Part shown: positions 22,296 through 33,919 of the stretch, in pieces
How positions within the stretch are numbered: position 1 is the first letter of the stretch
How the letters are laid out: each line of letters begins with the position of its first letter
Source: Pestalotiopsis fici W106-1
Taxonomy: Eukaryota > Ascomycota > Sordariomycetes > Amphisphaeriales > Sporocadaceae
NCBI RefSeq assembly: GCF_000516985.1
Contig: NW_006917101.1
Coordinates: forward strand, 744,001-808,000
Direction of reading: 5' to 3'
DNA: 64,000 nt
Position numbers and translations under genes: made by a program
Notes under the pieces: model-generated
Told to the model about the DNA's origin: nothing
The model's input: only the letters and a program-made list of their open reading frames with translations
Databases searched by the model: none

Positions 22296-24122
22296 TTAGA
22301 CCTTTTCGGGCCGCGAAATGACAACATCAAGGCCCTTGCCCTTGGGGAAGCAGGCGAACCACTCGTGATACGCCTTCCAGTCCTCATCGGTGGTGTTGGA
22401 CATGGTCATGTCGAACCCGATGCTGGGGCTGAAGATGCGCGCCACGGTGCAAAACAGGTCCATGGTGGCAAGCTCCATGCCCAGACACAGCCGGGTGCCG
22501 CGGCCCCAAGGCATCAGGTACTTGTTGAGCGCGCGCCGCTTCTCGGGCGTGTCCCAGCGCTCGGGCATAAAGCTGTAGGGTTGCTCAAAGATCTTGGGGT
22601 CATTGTGAACGTCTTGGCAGGTTGTGGAGATGCTGGTCTGGTTGGTTTGACAATTATTAGTTGTATTGATCGGGTGAGACCTGGGAGGTTAGGTGGGATC
22701 TAAACTTACGCCCTTGGGGATGATCCATTGTCCATACTTTAAATCCTGACTCTCGCACACGCGGGGCAGACGTGACGGCGTCGAGTTGGCGAGCCTCAAG
22801 CCCTCATTTACCACGCCGGTCAGTAATGGCAATTCCTTGAGCCTATTGTATGGCACAGGGCCGCCGTAAGTGATCTCTGCATCGAAGAGCTCATACTTTA
22901 GCCGCGCAACCATGCTTGGATCCTTGAGAAGGCTAGCCGTGATGCAGACGAGCACACTGGCTGTGGTCTCGGTGCCCGCCATGATGACGCTGCGGGTCTC
23001 GGAGAGAAGACGTAGAAATGTCTTTTCCTCTGGTGGAAGCGGAGACTGAAGTACGGTCTGGACCATGTCTGCTTGTTGACCAGGCGCAGGCTCGGGCTTG
23101 TGCATTGAGCGGTGGACACAGCCAGCCATCATCTGGAAGAAAATGTTAGGGGCTCGTTGAAAAGGAGATTATCCTGAGATATATGGACCAGGAAAGCTGT
23201 CTTACCTCTTTCATCCACTTGACGCGGCGGAACGAAGGGTTCATCTTGATCGAGAAACTCTCGGGAATACTGTGCATGAGTGGGATGAATAGACCGAAAC
23301 TGTGACGGCTCCACATGCTGGCTCGGACAACAGTCCGGACGGTTTGGTTAAACTCATGATCAAAGGTGGGCTCGTCCAGGTGGCCAAAGGGTTTGCCGAA
23401 GCAGAAGCCCGTGGCAATATCCGTAGCAAGGCAGCGGAAGGCGTCCGAGAGGCTCACGACGTGGCCATCAGCAGCCCGGAGCCGGTCGCATAGCTTCTCG
23501 ATTTGACCTTGTGCTTGCGACTGGAAGTTCTGAATGTTTGTTGATGCAAAATAGGCATTAAGCGGTGCCCGTCTCTGCTGGTGCAGAGCGTGTGATTCGG
23601 CCGAGTTGGTGCTTGGGAACATTCCAAAGAAGCGAAGGTAATACCACCTTGGCTTGGCTGCCTTGGACGAGTACTTGTATACACCGTTCCATTCCGAATC
23701 ATTGATATGAACTTCCCATGGGTTGATCCTGACGATGGGTCCTGACAGATATTGTCAATCGTCATTCTGAAAAGAGAAAAAAGAAGAAGAAGAGGAAAAG
23801 AAAGCAATGGCAGAATGGCGGCCTTCTGCCCGTATGAGTCGAGGATAATGACAGAACAAGAAAATGTTTCCTACTCACCATATTTTCGGTGCATCTCTTC
23901 AATCTCTACCCAGTATCTACCACCTCCATCCTTGAAAACTTCATAATAAGTCTCATATAAACCTGTCGCCGCCGCGAGCTTTGGTCCTGGAAAGGAGGCA
24001 AGTGGGTGAAGGGTGAGGCGGTATACCACCACCAAAGCGAATGAGATTAAGACACCCGTCACAAGAAGACTCCCCAGGGGCAATATGCCCAACTCAAGAG
24101 GTAGGGCAGAAAGCAGAGCCAT
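22296..24122 (-). CDS. Cytochrome P450 monooxygenase
   Basis: Four exons (24122-23879, 23741-23206, 23132-22710, 22637-22296) give 514 residues with consistent phases. An N-terminal ER anchor (about 12-36) is followed by the hinge FPGPK at 44-48. The I-helix oxygen-binding motif AGTETT is at 312-317, the K-helix ExxR (EGLR) at 370-373, PERW at about 426-429, and the heme loop [10 protein letters not shown] places the cysteine ligand at 452; the usual first Phe of FxxGxRxCxG is Trp. The N-terminal half ([27 protein letters not shown]) resembles the fungal P450s often annotated as trichodiene-oxygenase-like, but substrate cannot be inferred and no terpene synthase is present in the window. The upstream in-frame TTG was not used; ATG at 24122 starts directly before the anchor. 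Confidence 0.9.
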
Positions 24123-27100
24123 GGCTAGCCCCTTTGCTTGGCCGCGTTGACTTCTATACAATCAGTTGAGAGATGTCGTGTTTGGTCATTAGATGGAGAG
24201 CACAGTAAGGGACAGATATCTCAAGGGTATTGACAAGACCAATCCCTTGGAGGGAAATAAGTCCATTACATAGTCCCACATCCAGAGACGGACCTCGATG
24301 CTGGTAACGAGGGGTACCGCGGCATGTATGTGGACCGACACGGGCAGAAGCTTGGCAAGAAGCATCTCAAATGTCGCAGATGAATGTAAGGGTAATCTCG
24401 GCCTGCAAGTCCTTCGTACGTAGCTCAAGATTCTAGGATCCATGCTGCAGATCGCTGGATAAAGATAGTACCAATACGTCGTACCTTGTGTGTTCCATGC
24501 TGCCAACCATTTGCCAAGCTTTCTGGCGGCTCCGGAGCAGCGCTTGTATTAGCATAAAAACAAAGCCTGGTTGAGTATAGCACACACTCAAAGCATTACG
24601 GCAGCTAGACGGATGCTTGGCGCTGCACAACCAATGAGCGAGGTATTCTAGGAGGAGCCAAGTCTCACAGATATGCCCGCATGTGAGATTTGCACTAACG
24701 TTGAACTCTGGGGAGGGGGGGTTAGTTCCGGGAATATTGACGGTACTTCGAGAGACCAGATTGATTAGAGTTGACCCCGTTGCAAGTGCTCGGGCCGGAG
24801 TGTACCGTCTAGAACTGTTTTGAACATACAGTACCCACGTTGCAGACGTATAGAGGTGATGATTTGGAACTGCACCCTTTTAGGGGCAAACTCTTTTCAT
24901 TTTGAAGGATAAATTCCTGCATTAAACTGACCCGAGCTTAGATGAGCTTAGACGAGCTGGTGAGAGTCTGTAAAAATAGACTTTTTACCCCGGGTTCGCA
25001 TTTGTGATCAACATGATGACTATATGCGGCCGCGACCAAGACAGATTCAGGTTGGCTCGACAAAGGATCCGATGAGTCTGTGTTGTTTTCATCACCAATG
25101 TTCCGGACCTCCGAGGAGGACATGTTGCACAACAGATGCTCGGCATCAACAAACGGCCTATGGTAGTTGAGGGCAGCACAAATGCACAATAGTGGAAGGG
25201 TCAAATTTGCGAACGGACCCTGCTTTTTGTTTGCTTTTCTTCCATCTCCAGAGCGAAAAAGCCGGTCAAGAGCAACATCAGAACTTCTTCAATCAGACAT
25301 AGAATTGTGTGTCGTCTTGGTCATTGGCGCCACCCGTCACTCAGACCTGGGGGCGGGTAGTATAAAATTTCGGGTGGCTTTGGAAGGCTGGTCTTCCCGC
25401 CCACCCTTACCCCTCGATGTCTTACCTGTGAAACCACTGTTGTTAGCGGTCTTGATTGGTTTTGTTGTTTCGAAATGCATGTCGGAGAACGTCACTCTGT
25501 TAATCAGAGAAACAACCACATACCTAATACTTTGAGATCCCTGGGCTTCCGAGTTACAACAACGCCGCGGCCAATGCAAGCAGTACGCAAGTGCATAGCC
25601 AACCTCAATGGTCCAAAACAAAATATTGAAGCGTGCATGAAAATAAAAAGCAATAATTGTCGTTTAATCCGTTGGTCCGGTGGCCTGCAGACCTTATTGA
25701 CTAAGACGAGGTTTAAGTTGATGACGATTGCATAGGAGTCAATGCGAGCTTGATCACGGGGCATGTGATATTTGAATAATCTCGTCTTGTGATAATATCC
25801 GTGTCGGACAAGCTATCGGAATAAGACCGGTGCATGTGTTTTTTTCCTCTCTCATCACGCAGGTGGATTTGGTCTAACTTGGGGTATCGTTCGCACCGAT
25901 TGGTAGCAATTTTTATATCCCTTGCTTCGCAGACCGAGTCGTCTTGGCGGGCAATTCCGCATTTCAGGCAGACTGTGTTTCAAGGTCACCTGGGGTGAAT
26001 CATACCTCTTGTATGCCCTTCTAGATAAGAAGGCATGATAATGTGTACCTGGTGGAGCTACGTGGTGCGGTACTCGAGTCAATGATGTCCGCTTCTGTTC
26101 CTTTCAGAATCTTAAGGCGTACCACCAGTTCGGTGCCAGTCTTATAAGCTTCGTCTGGTATGTTTGCAGAAGCCTGTAGTCGTCATTAATGCACGTTTTT
26201 CAGAGTATCAAGGCGGGGAGGATGACACTAGACAGGCAGCTAATGATCTCGGAAAAGTAGAGTATACAGACATGGAAGAGAACGCTCCACGCGAGGCCAA
26301 GACACTAGAGAAAGTGGCCAAGAAATGCTGTGCGGTATACCGGTTGAGGACTGGGAAAGAAGGGCGGTAGCTTCATTTTGGAAAGAAGTAAGAGCCCCGG
26401 CACTCACTATGCGCTGGTCAAAGATTATGTACGGCACTGCGTGCAACTTGCGTAGGTCGAATGCCCTGCAGGATAAAATCAAATGCCCGCCGTAAACACA
26501 CGTCCAACATACTTTGCCTGCGTAGGTCGTGGCCGGAAGATGTCTTGTTCACTGGGGATATTCTTGAAGCCATGCCGTCGTCATGATTTCGTATATTCCG
26601 CCGTTTACCTCTACAAGATAATCGCAGTGATAGTTTGCAAGCTCAAAATTGCAGATTTCTGAGTGAATGTAGATCTTCAGAGACTGCTTCTCCCGCAATC
26701 TACGCCCGATTTAGCATCCCTTTGTTCTTTGTTTGCGCCTCGGTAGCTTCTCCGTTGTCGATCCGGGACTGAACGGTGCCTGACGAGTTCATGCAGTGCC
26801 GTGGCTGGCGGTGATGGGTGGTAGGCCCAATAGCTTGAAAACGACCCTCGATGCACAGACGACGTTCGATACTGAGTCGATAGAAGAGCCAATTGCATCA
26901 TGTCCAGGCAATTGGGACTTGTCAGCTGCAGATTCGTCGTACCGTGTTTCCCAAAACGAGACGATCATGTGACCAAGCACCATCTTCAATGAGGCCAGCA
27001 GACTCTGGCGGGCAATGGTTGATCATTGTTATGTACTGCAATCGAAGCTCTCTTTGGCGACATGGAACAGCAAAAGCACCGTGTACCGCTGGACGCAGGT

Positions 27101-28435
27101 GGCGACAACGGCCACACAGAACAGCTCTCGCAGAATGGACGGGTTTTCTGTATTGAAAGCAGCCAATCGCAGCATCATGGTCGGCCATGTTTAGGAGAAT
27201 ACGCCATGTTTTCTCGAGGGCGGCTGCGCAGAAGCGTCAGGCTAGATCAAATGCGCAGATGAACAGATGCATCTTTCCAGGATCTGTGGGCAAGAATCAA
27301 GGTCGTTCCTCGGCGCAGAAGGGCGTGAGCTTTAGGGGGTCAGCATGCGGCATCTGAACGAAGAAAACATTGTTTTCGTGCCATGCTCTTCTCGGGGCGT
27401 TGAGCTGCAGTGTTGTTAATGCTCGGGAGCAGCGCGATCTGGGGCGTTGCATCTGGTTTAAGTACAACTTGGCAGCTTGTGCAGCAATGGCGACCATCTC
27501 GGTTGAAGAAGAATCAAGAATTACTAGTAGGTACCTAAATACGGCGAACGCGCAGTAGGTTTTACATACATATGCTGGACAAGGCGACATGCGCCGCTCC
27601 TTCTCTGTGAGTTACGTGAAAGTGCTAGGTTGGTATATTTATTACGATTGCATGTCTTTTTCTCAAGAAATGCTTTGTTGTTTCGTCCGTCACTTTAAAG
27701 GTACGACTACCTTAGGTAGTGATTGACCATATCTCGATACTTTGATAATGTAAGCTGATGATAACAAATTAGATGATGGATGTTGGTAGGAAGTCACAGT
27801 AAAGTTCTTAGGTCTGTCTCCATTCACTTGTACAATGGAACGCGCGCCGCCATGGAGAGCGGAAACCGGCATTTGGGGCACCAGAGAGACGCGACAAACT
27901 CTTCGTTCTAGGCTGTGATTAGCCGATGGCTGTGGCCCGTGGGGTAAACTAAGAGCAGATCCCTGGCCACCACTACAACCACCCAAGCCACTCAATTCAC
28001 CCATGGACTAAGAAAAACAAGGCGCAGCAACCGGCACTGAAGCGCCGGCATTGATGCAGCGAACGTGTTTCATCGGGCGATTACAGGGGTGAATTGGGGG
28101 CACCGCATTGAGCTTTGGTACCCCATTAACAACCTGATCAAGCATCATGGTCCACGTCAGCTCAGCGGCAGTGCCGACCATGTGTTATTAGTGCTCTTTT
28201 TTGCCTGTCTTCGTTGGGTAGATATGCAAAACAAAAGAATGCCAGCCTCTTTTTCAACAGTGAAACCTACATTTCTCTCTTCTCTGTTTTATTATCTCTT
28301 CCATCTGGGTAACAAGCGCAAACTGTGCATATCTTCTGCATCTGCATACCACAACCCCACGCTCGTTCCGATCCGACATTCGTTGTTAATAATTCCATCT
28401 CCGTCTTTGAAAACTCTATCGCGCACCTTTGCGAC
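24123..28435. other. 4.3-kb gene-poor region with possible gene remnants
   Basis: No intact gene is supported. Minus-strand fragments around 25340-25740 translate to hydrophobic stretches (for example FWTIEVGYALAYCLHW) and could be remains of a small membrane protein. Minus-strand fragments at 26700-27600 show helical, Cys-containing stretches that could be decayed transcription-factor sequence. Neither can be joined into a continuous product. The final 370 bp hold the promoter and 5' leader of the peptidase gene. No transposase, reverse transcriptase or terminal repeat was recognised. Confidence 0.4.
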
Positions 28436-29502
28436 ATGGCCCCCGTACACGCTGCCAACGGGGTTATCAGCCGCCAATTAGTGGCCAGCGCCAGGGCAGC
28501 CGTGGTTGCTGCCGGTCCGCAGGTCGCTAAGCTCGCCACCCGCGACGTCTTGTCCAGTCGCGGCCTCAGTGTATCTAGCGATGCGCAAAAAGTCACCCTC
28601 GGCATAATTGCCGTCTATGTCGTCGTGATTGCAATTCTATGGAATGTACCATATGTGCGATGGAGTCTATGGCCCTTCAAGGTAAGTGGGGGGAGGCAAT
28701 GGGAGACAGACGCCAAGGTCTGGATCATGAAGAGGATGAGAGCGAATGCGCAGCTTACTAACCCGCTTCCGTAGATGCTCGTCATTGCATTCCACGAGTT
28801 TGGACACGCCATTACTGCAGTCTGCACTGGAGGTCGCGTAAAGTCAATTTCGCTGGATCCTCGTGAGGGAGGCGTCACCCACATGGTAGGCGGCAAAAGC
28901 GCCATCACGCTACCTGCCGGCTATTTAGGCTCCTCCCTGATTGGAGCTCTGCTCATCTTTTGCGGCTTCGATATTGTCGCCAGCAAAGTCGCCAGTATGG
29001 TCCTTGGCGTTTGTTTCCTGCTTACGCTGTGGTGGGGCAAGAGAGATTGGTTGACGATCTTGACCGTCCTGCTGGCGGTGGGCCTGATTGTTGCTTGCTG
29101 GTTCATCGTCCATGCTGAGCCGCTGCGATTTGTCGTCGTAAGTCCAATTGCCATTTACGAGATATAACCCTAATTGACCATGAAATGCAGCTCTTTATTG
29201 GTGTCATGTCATCACTCTACAGCGTCTGGGATATCGTAAGTCTAGCCAGATAACATGCCGACAGGAATTGAATAAGTGCTAATACTCTGCAGTGCGATGA
29301 TCTAATCCTCCGCAAAGTCAACAGCTCCGACGCCAGCGTGTTTGCCCAGCGTTACGGCGGCTCTTCTCAGTGCTGGGGTGTCATCTGGTCCATCATCTCA
29401 ATCCTTTTCATGGTGGCCGGCATCATTGCTGGAATTGCAGCATTCCCAGAATCGTTCGCCCAGCAGGAGGAGGATTCTAAGAACTTCTTGCCTACACGTT
29501 AA
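28436..29502 (+). CDS. M50B-like membrane zinc peptidase
   Basis: Four exons (28436-28681, 28775-29137, 29191-29235, 29293-29502), all phase 0, give 287 residues. After about 50 mostly hydrophilic residues comes a first TM (about 53-70). Then HEFGH at 89-93 gives the zinc-metalloprotease HExxH motif embedded in a membrane segment. Several further TM helices follow (about 125-145, 150-165, 172-195 and 255-275). Size and arrangement fit the peptidase M50B-like family (site-2-protease fold, uncharacterised in fungi). A second conserved element expected near the third zinc ligand may be in SLYSVWDICDDL at exon 3/4, where Asp residues lie in a membrane-proximal loop. Substrate unknown. The very short third exon (45 bp) lies between two clear introns. 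Confidence 0.85.
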
Positions 29503-30254
29503 TTGTCATCTTGCCTTTTCATGTTTTGGGTTCTTTGGTCTTGATGACCGAACCAAAAGCTTTGGACAATTGGAGGAAAGGTTTGCTTATGAGATTTTAC
29601 TATGATACCCCGATTTCAGAAACCCAAATGAAATGAACCATTAATGATATTTTAATGAGCCAAGACCGACGTGATCGAGATTTTCAATCCATAAGTGACA
29701 AGCCCAAGGCTCGCCATTTTGTTGAATTCAATTACCTTGGGCCATGGATCTAAGCTCACGTAGGGCCGATAACATCTATCTGTCCTAGTGTATAGACTCT
29801 TGCAGCCGCCATGCCTCGTCCCGATCCTTGTCCTCGTGCTCGCGGCAGTGGCTTGCATTAGCCGTCGCTCTCAAGCCCAGCAGAAAGAGGAGCACCACGA
29901 AGCAATGTATGCAATCCGACGCTTTGGGACGATATTGACTGGTCTTTGCCTTGATTTCGAGCTAATATACTTTGATTCGTAGCAGAACAAATGCTGCGTC
30001 TCCCCTTGCCTGGTGTCTTCCCAAATTTGATCTTGGCGGAAACTCACATTATAAGGAGTACTGATGCTGAACTAGGCTCTTTGACTTTAGGGTATTCATT
30101 CTTATTATCATGGTTATCTGTCTTTACACGTATCTTATATGGATAGTAATAGTGACAATACTCATCACAGGAGGTGCATGCATTATGTGTGGCGCGAAGT
30201 ATAGTGAGTCCATCTTAATCGGGCCGATCAATACTGTATCTACCTATGAGAAGC
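29503..30254. other. Convergent intergenic region
   Basis: About 0.75 kb between the peptidase and monooxygenase 3' ends. A 64-codon frame at 29788-29982 has a hydrophobic start but no other support. No RNA gene or repeat seen. Confidence 0.45.
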
Positions 30255-31716
30255 TCAACCTTTGGTGTAATGCTGCGTAAAATCGTACCTTAATTGCATA
30301 GACTGCAACATCATCTCCTTCTGTTTCTCCTTGTCGTTCTCTGCCTTTCTGCACTCGATCAGCAGAGGGTCTCTTTCCAGTATGGTGCTCGATGCAGAGT
30401 CCGACACGCGCCTGAAGTTGTCTTGCGAAACAGTGTCTATAATGTCTTTCCACTTTTCAATCCTCTTTTCGCTGTAGAGATCCAGGATCTTGTCGTCTGC
30501 TTTGCCGTCCCAGATGCCGGCGAGGCATTCGTACAGCCCTCCGACATCAACGAATCCGCCAGTGATGCCTTGTCCTCCCCATCTGTTCTGGTTAGCTTCA
30601 CCTCGGCTGCTTATTTGATGGTCTATGACATATCCTAGAGTGGTTTGAGACTTACGGGTTACACAGATGCGCGGCGTCCGCTGCAAGAAGGATTCTTCCT
30701 ACGCGAAATGAAGGGGCACATCGCTGGTGCATCTTGTAAGGTGCCATGCTCACAAGCTTGTATTCATTGGATTTGGGGTGGCCTGGTAGGATCTTTTCAA
30801 ATATCTCAGGTTGGCGCTCTTTGATTTCCTCCCATGAAAGTCCTGGCAACTCGCCATAAGTGACCCGATAGAGTCCGTCGGTTGTGATTTTTGCAATCAT
30901 CTAACGCAATATTAATTTCACTTGTCATCATCTAGACTTGATCTTTCACTTACCACGAAATGATTCTCATGAATCAAGAAATTGGAATCGGCTGCTTCGA
31001 ATTTGCTCTCAAAGTCGTAATAAATCTGCTTCAGTGTTAGATACGAGCCAGAATCGAATCTTTCCGATATGACCTCACGTTGGTTGCCACAATCTGCTTG
31101 TCCCAGGTGAATCCAGGAAAGTCATCAAAGAGAGACTTGCGCACTTGACTCGTTGCTCCATCACAGCCGACAACGTAGTCTCCAGTGATCCGGGTCCGGC
31201 CATCAGGCGTCTCGGCCTCGACCCAGACTGCCCCGTCATCCTGCTGCACCTCGACAACCTTGTGGTTCCATTTAATCTCGCCGCGGTACTTGGTCAGGAA
31301 CTCATTGAGCATCAGGCGGTCCAGCTGATCCAGCACTAGGCACGTGGTGCGCAGATCCTCGCCGTCAACGTCGTCGAGCACGCTGCCGTCGAGCCGCGCC
31401 AGGCGGCTGTGGTCCTCCATGCGCCACCATGCCATGGTACCGGCCGTCATGCCCTGGCGGCGCACCTCGTCGAGAATGCCGGCGCGCTTCAGATCCGGGA
31501 TTGCTGGAGGCCCGTAGATGGCTGCGCGGGGTCGGTCATCGAGGTCATCCGACGCCTCGAGGAGGAGCACCGGGATGCCATGTTTTGCCAGGAGGAGGCA
31601 GAGGAGCAATCCGGATGGGCCGGCGCCAACGACAATAACCTGTTGTTCTTGGTTCAGTAACCGTACTTGGGGCATTGAGAGTATGGTTTGCATACCTTCT
31701 TGAAACTCCGCTCCAT
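30255..31716 (-). CDS. FAD-dependent aromatic-type monooxygenase (PHBH fold)
   Basis: Five exons (31716-31696, 31639-31079, 31025-30954, 30900-30656, 30582-30255) give 408 residues. The Rossmann FAD motif VIVVGAGPSGLLL opens the second exon, the DG motif is VVGCDGATSQVRK, and the second FAD motif is GRILLAADAAHLCNPWGG with the usual Gly-Asp replaced by Ala-Asp. It would hydroxylate an aromatic or polyketide-type substrate with NAD(P)H. The start is a choice: a 21-bp first exon (MERSFKK) followed by a 56-bp intron, against an unspliced start at 31693. I prefer the spliced form because residue 8 then enters the first beta strand directly and the intron has normal size. The C-terminus is short, without a thioredoxin-like domain. 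Confidence 0.85.
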
Positions 31717-33919
31717 TGTGTAGTTGTCCTTAGCCGTAAACTCGCCGTTTAGACTGATTATTCTTTTCCCTTTTCTATTCAAGTAGAGACATCACTTTTG
31801 TGCAGCAATGATTACTTTTGTGCTGCAAAATGCATTGAGCCTATACCTCATATACGAGTCGCGCTGTTCATCTGCAACCCCGCAGGAAGATACTGCACTG
31901 CGACGCAAATCGCTGCAACCAATTCGGAAGAATTAACCGCTGCGGAGTAACACCGCGGCTTTTGAGAATTGAGGACTCGGAGCCCACTTTTTGTATTCTG
32001 CTGCAAAAAGTTGTCTCATGCGATTGGAGAATGACCTGCTGCTTTCTTGGAGAGGACTGATAACATGTTTCTAAGCTATGGTATACGGGATAGACTGAGA
32101 CTAGCAAGTTGTTTTTCGCATAGGTATAACATTTGCTGTAGCATGAATTGGCCTATCACACTGTTCATGGAAGTACAGACCCCAGTAGGCATTAAAGCCA
32201 CACTAACATGCCAGAAACTAAAACATTTGCCCAGAAGTATATACTGACAGCTTACCGAGTCTGTGTTCGACTTATTTGTCCTGAGTCTTTCCATGCAATT
32301 AACAAGGACAAGACGGCTTCAATGTTTGTGAAGATCAAGGCGACGAACCCGGCCGCACGGTCATAGTTTACGAACAATATCATCCAGCTTCTCAGTATCT
32401 ATCGTTGAAGTCGAATTTTGTACCATGAATTGCCTGGAATATTAATTTCCTGCCGTTCCAGTTCCAGTATAGCCGACTTCAAATATGAACTCGATGTTAT
32501 CTGCAACTTGTGGCTAGGTTGATGTACTGCAAGAGCGCTGTCCCAGTCTAGCCCGTTTTCATTAAATGTCGAACGGTAATTTGAGTCAAAATTATAAATA
32601 CAACGTCCTCGATGTATTTTTCTAGTTCATGGCTTTTTCTTTTCATCCGTTGAAGTCCGGAGCACGCCTTTATCGGTGATTATGAAATCTTCAATTGCAA
32701 AGCAGTCTTACGACGGCACGCTGCTCTACTGGCAGCTACCTATCAATTAACCACAAGAAAGTCATCATCTAAATCTTCACTAGAGCGACTTACTTGAAAC
32801 TATGGAGACACAGTTCATAATAATTGTGTCACAGAACTGCATACCGTAAGACAGCTGAGTATGAATTCATAAGTGATTTATGGTTGGTATACTACTATGG
32901 GGGACAAATTTTCAATCACCCTCATTGAGAAGCGGCATCTATTATAAAAATTGATCAGATCGAAAGTATTAATAATATCTTCTCAGCCCAATCGCTGGGA
33001 CCTTGAAGGGGAGGAAAAAATCTTCACGATGACACCATTTTCGGGGCAATATCGATGTATTGGGTCTGCTCCCAGTGTTTCAATTTGACGTAATCCCATA
33101 CAAAATTCGCTCATTTATTACAATCTCGATTCTTTTCATAAGGCGTATCAATTACCTACGCGTCCTTGGCAAATAGGCTTTGATTGGCGTGCGCGAGCGA
33201 AGATCAGAATACTACCGTGGTCCCTGCTGGCTGGAATCTGAATACGCGGCTCATTCGCCAGCGAAGTCTTGACCGACTACTTTCCGTAAGCCGCCGTTTG
33301 CTGTCCATTTTGATCTAACCAAGATCTCATACCGATGGCCACGTTGGCGAGACCCTCGTAGACCCGAGGGCTTGGTTCGCTTATGCGCCGTCAACGCAAC
33401 GCCTCTCACGAGCTTGCAGCTAGACCTGGCTCAGCTGGACGCCGCCATGCCCGATAATTGGAACATTATGAACAATATTTATCCAGGTTCGTCAGGGTCT
33501 ATCCGGTCCTTCTTATCAGTCTCGGGGCACATGTCCACTAGGAACCGTTCCTGCGCGCCAGGCCAGGGCATTATGATGCATTAAATCCTCGTCACGCAAT
33601 TGGCCAACCCCCCACTTGGGTACCAGCCAACCTCGGATCCGTTGTTCGTAATTGGTTACTTCGCTAGCACGCAATTTATAGGAGCTATTCGAACATCGAT
33701 GAGATCAATCAAATGCAGAAACCACTGCGAACGCCCCTCGTACATGATACGATCAATAATAAATAGAATGTCCCGTGGCGCACGCATTGTCGTTTGCCCA
33801 GATGGCGCGGCGTTCTTGGAAGTCGTACTTGGCAGACTACTAGTAACTCGTCTCTTCTTGCTGTCCTTGGCGAACTTGTAGCATTTTTTTGCTTGATAAT
33901 TCCAAGACTTCCAGACGAC
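31717..33919. other. 2.2-kb AT-rich intergenic region
   Basis: Strongly AT-rich, especially 32380-33170, with stop codons in all frames and no supported gene. AT enrichment would fit RIP-mutated or long-decayed sequence, but I cannot see a parent element. The last part (33200-33919) is more balanced in composition and probably contains the promoter of the MFS transporter gene. Confidence 0.45.

Noticed and set aside
19502..24122. Complete dikaritin-type RiPP cluster
   Set aside because: No UstYa (HxxHC motif) protein, methyltransferase or transporter is adjacent to the repeat peptide; only the precursor-like gene is supported.
25337..25764. Minus-strand hydrophobic fragments possibly of a MARVEL-like or other small membrane protein
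   Set aside because: Fragments lie in different frames with no consistent splicing; similarity too weak to name.
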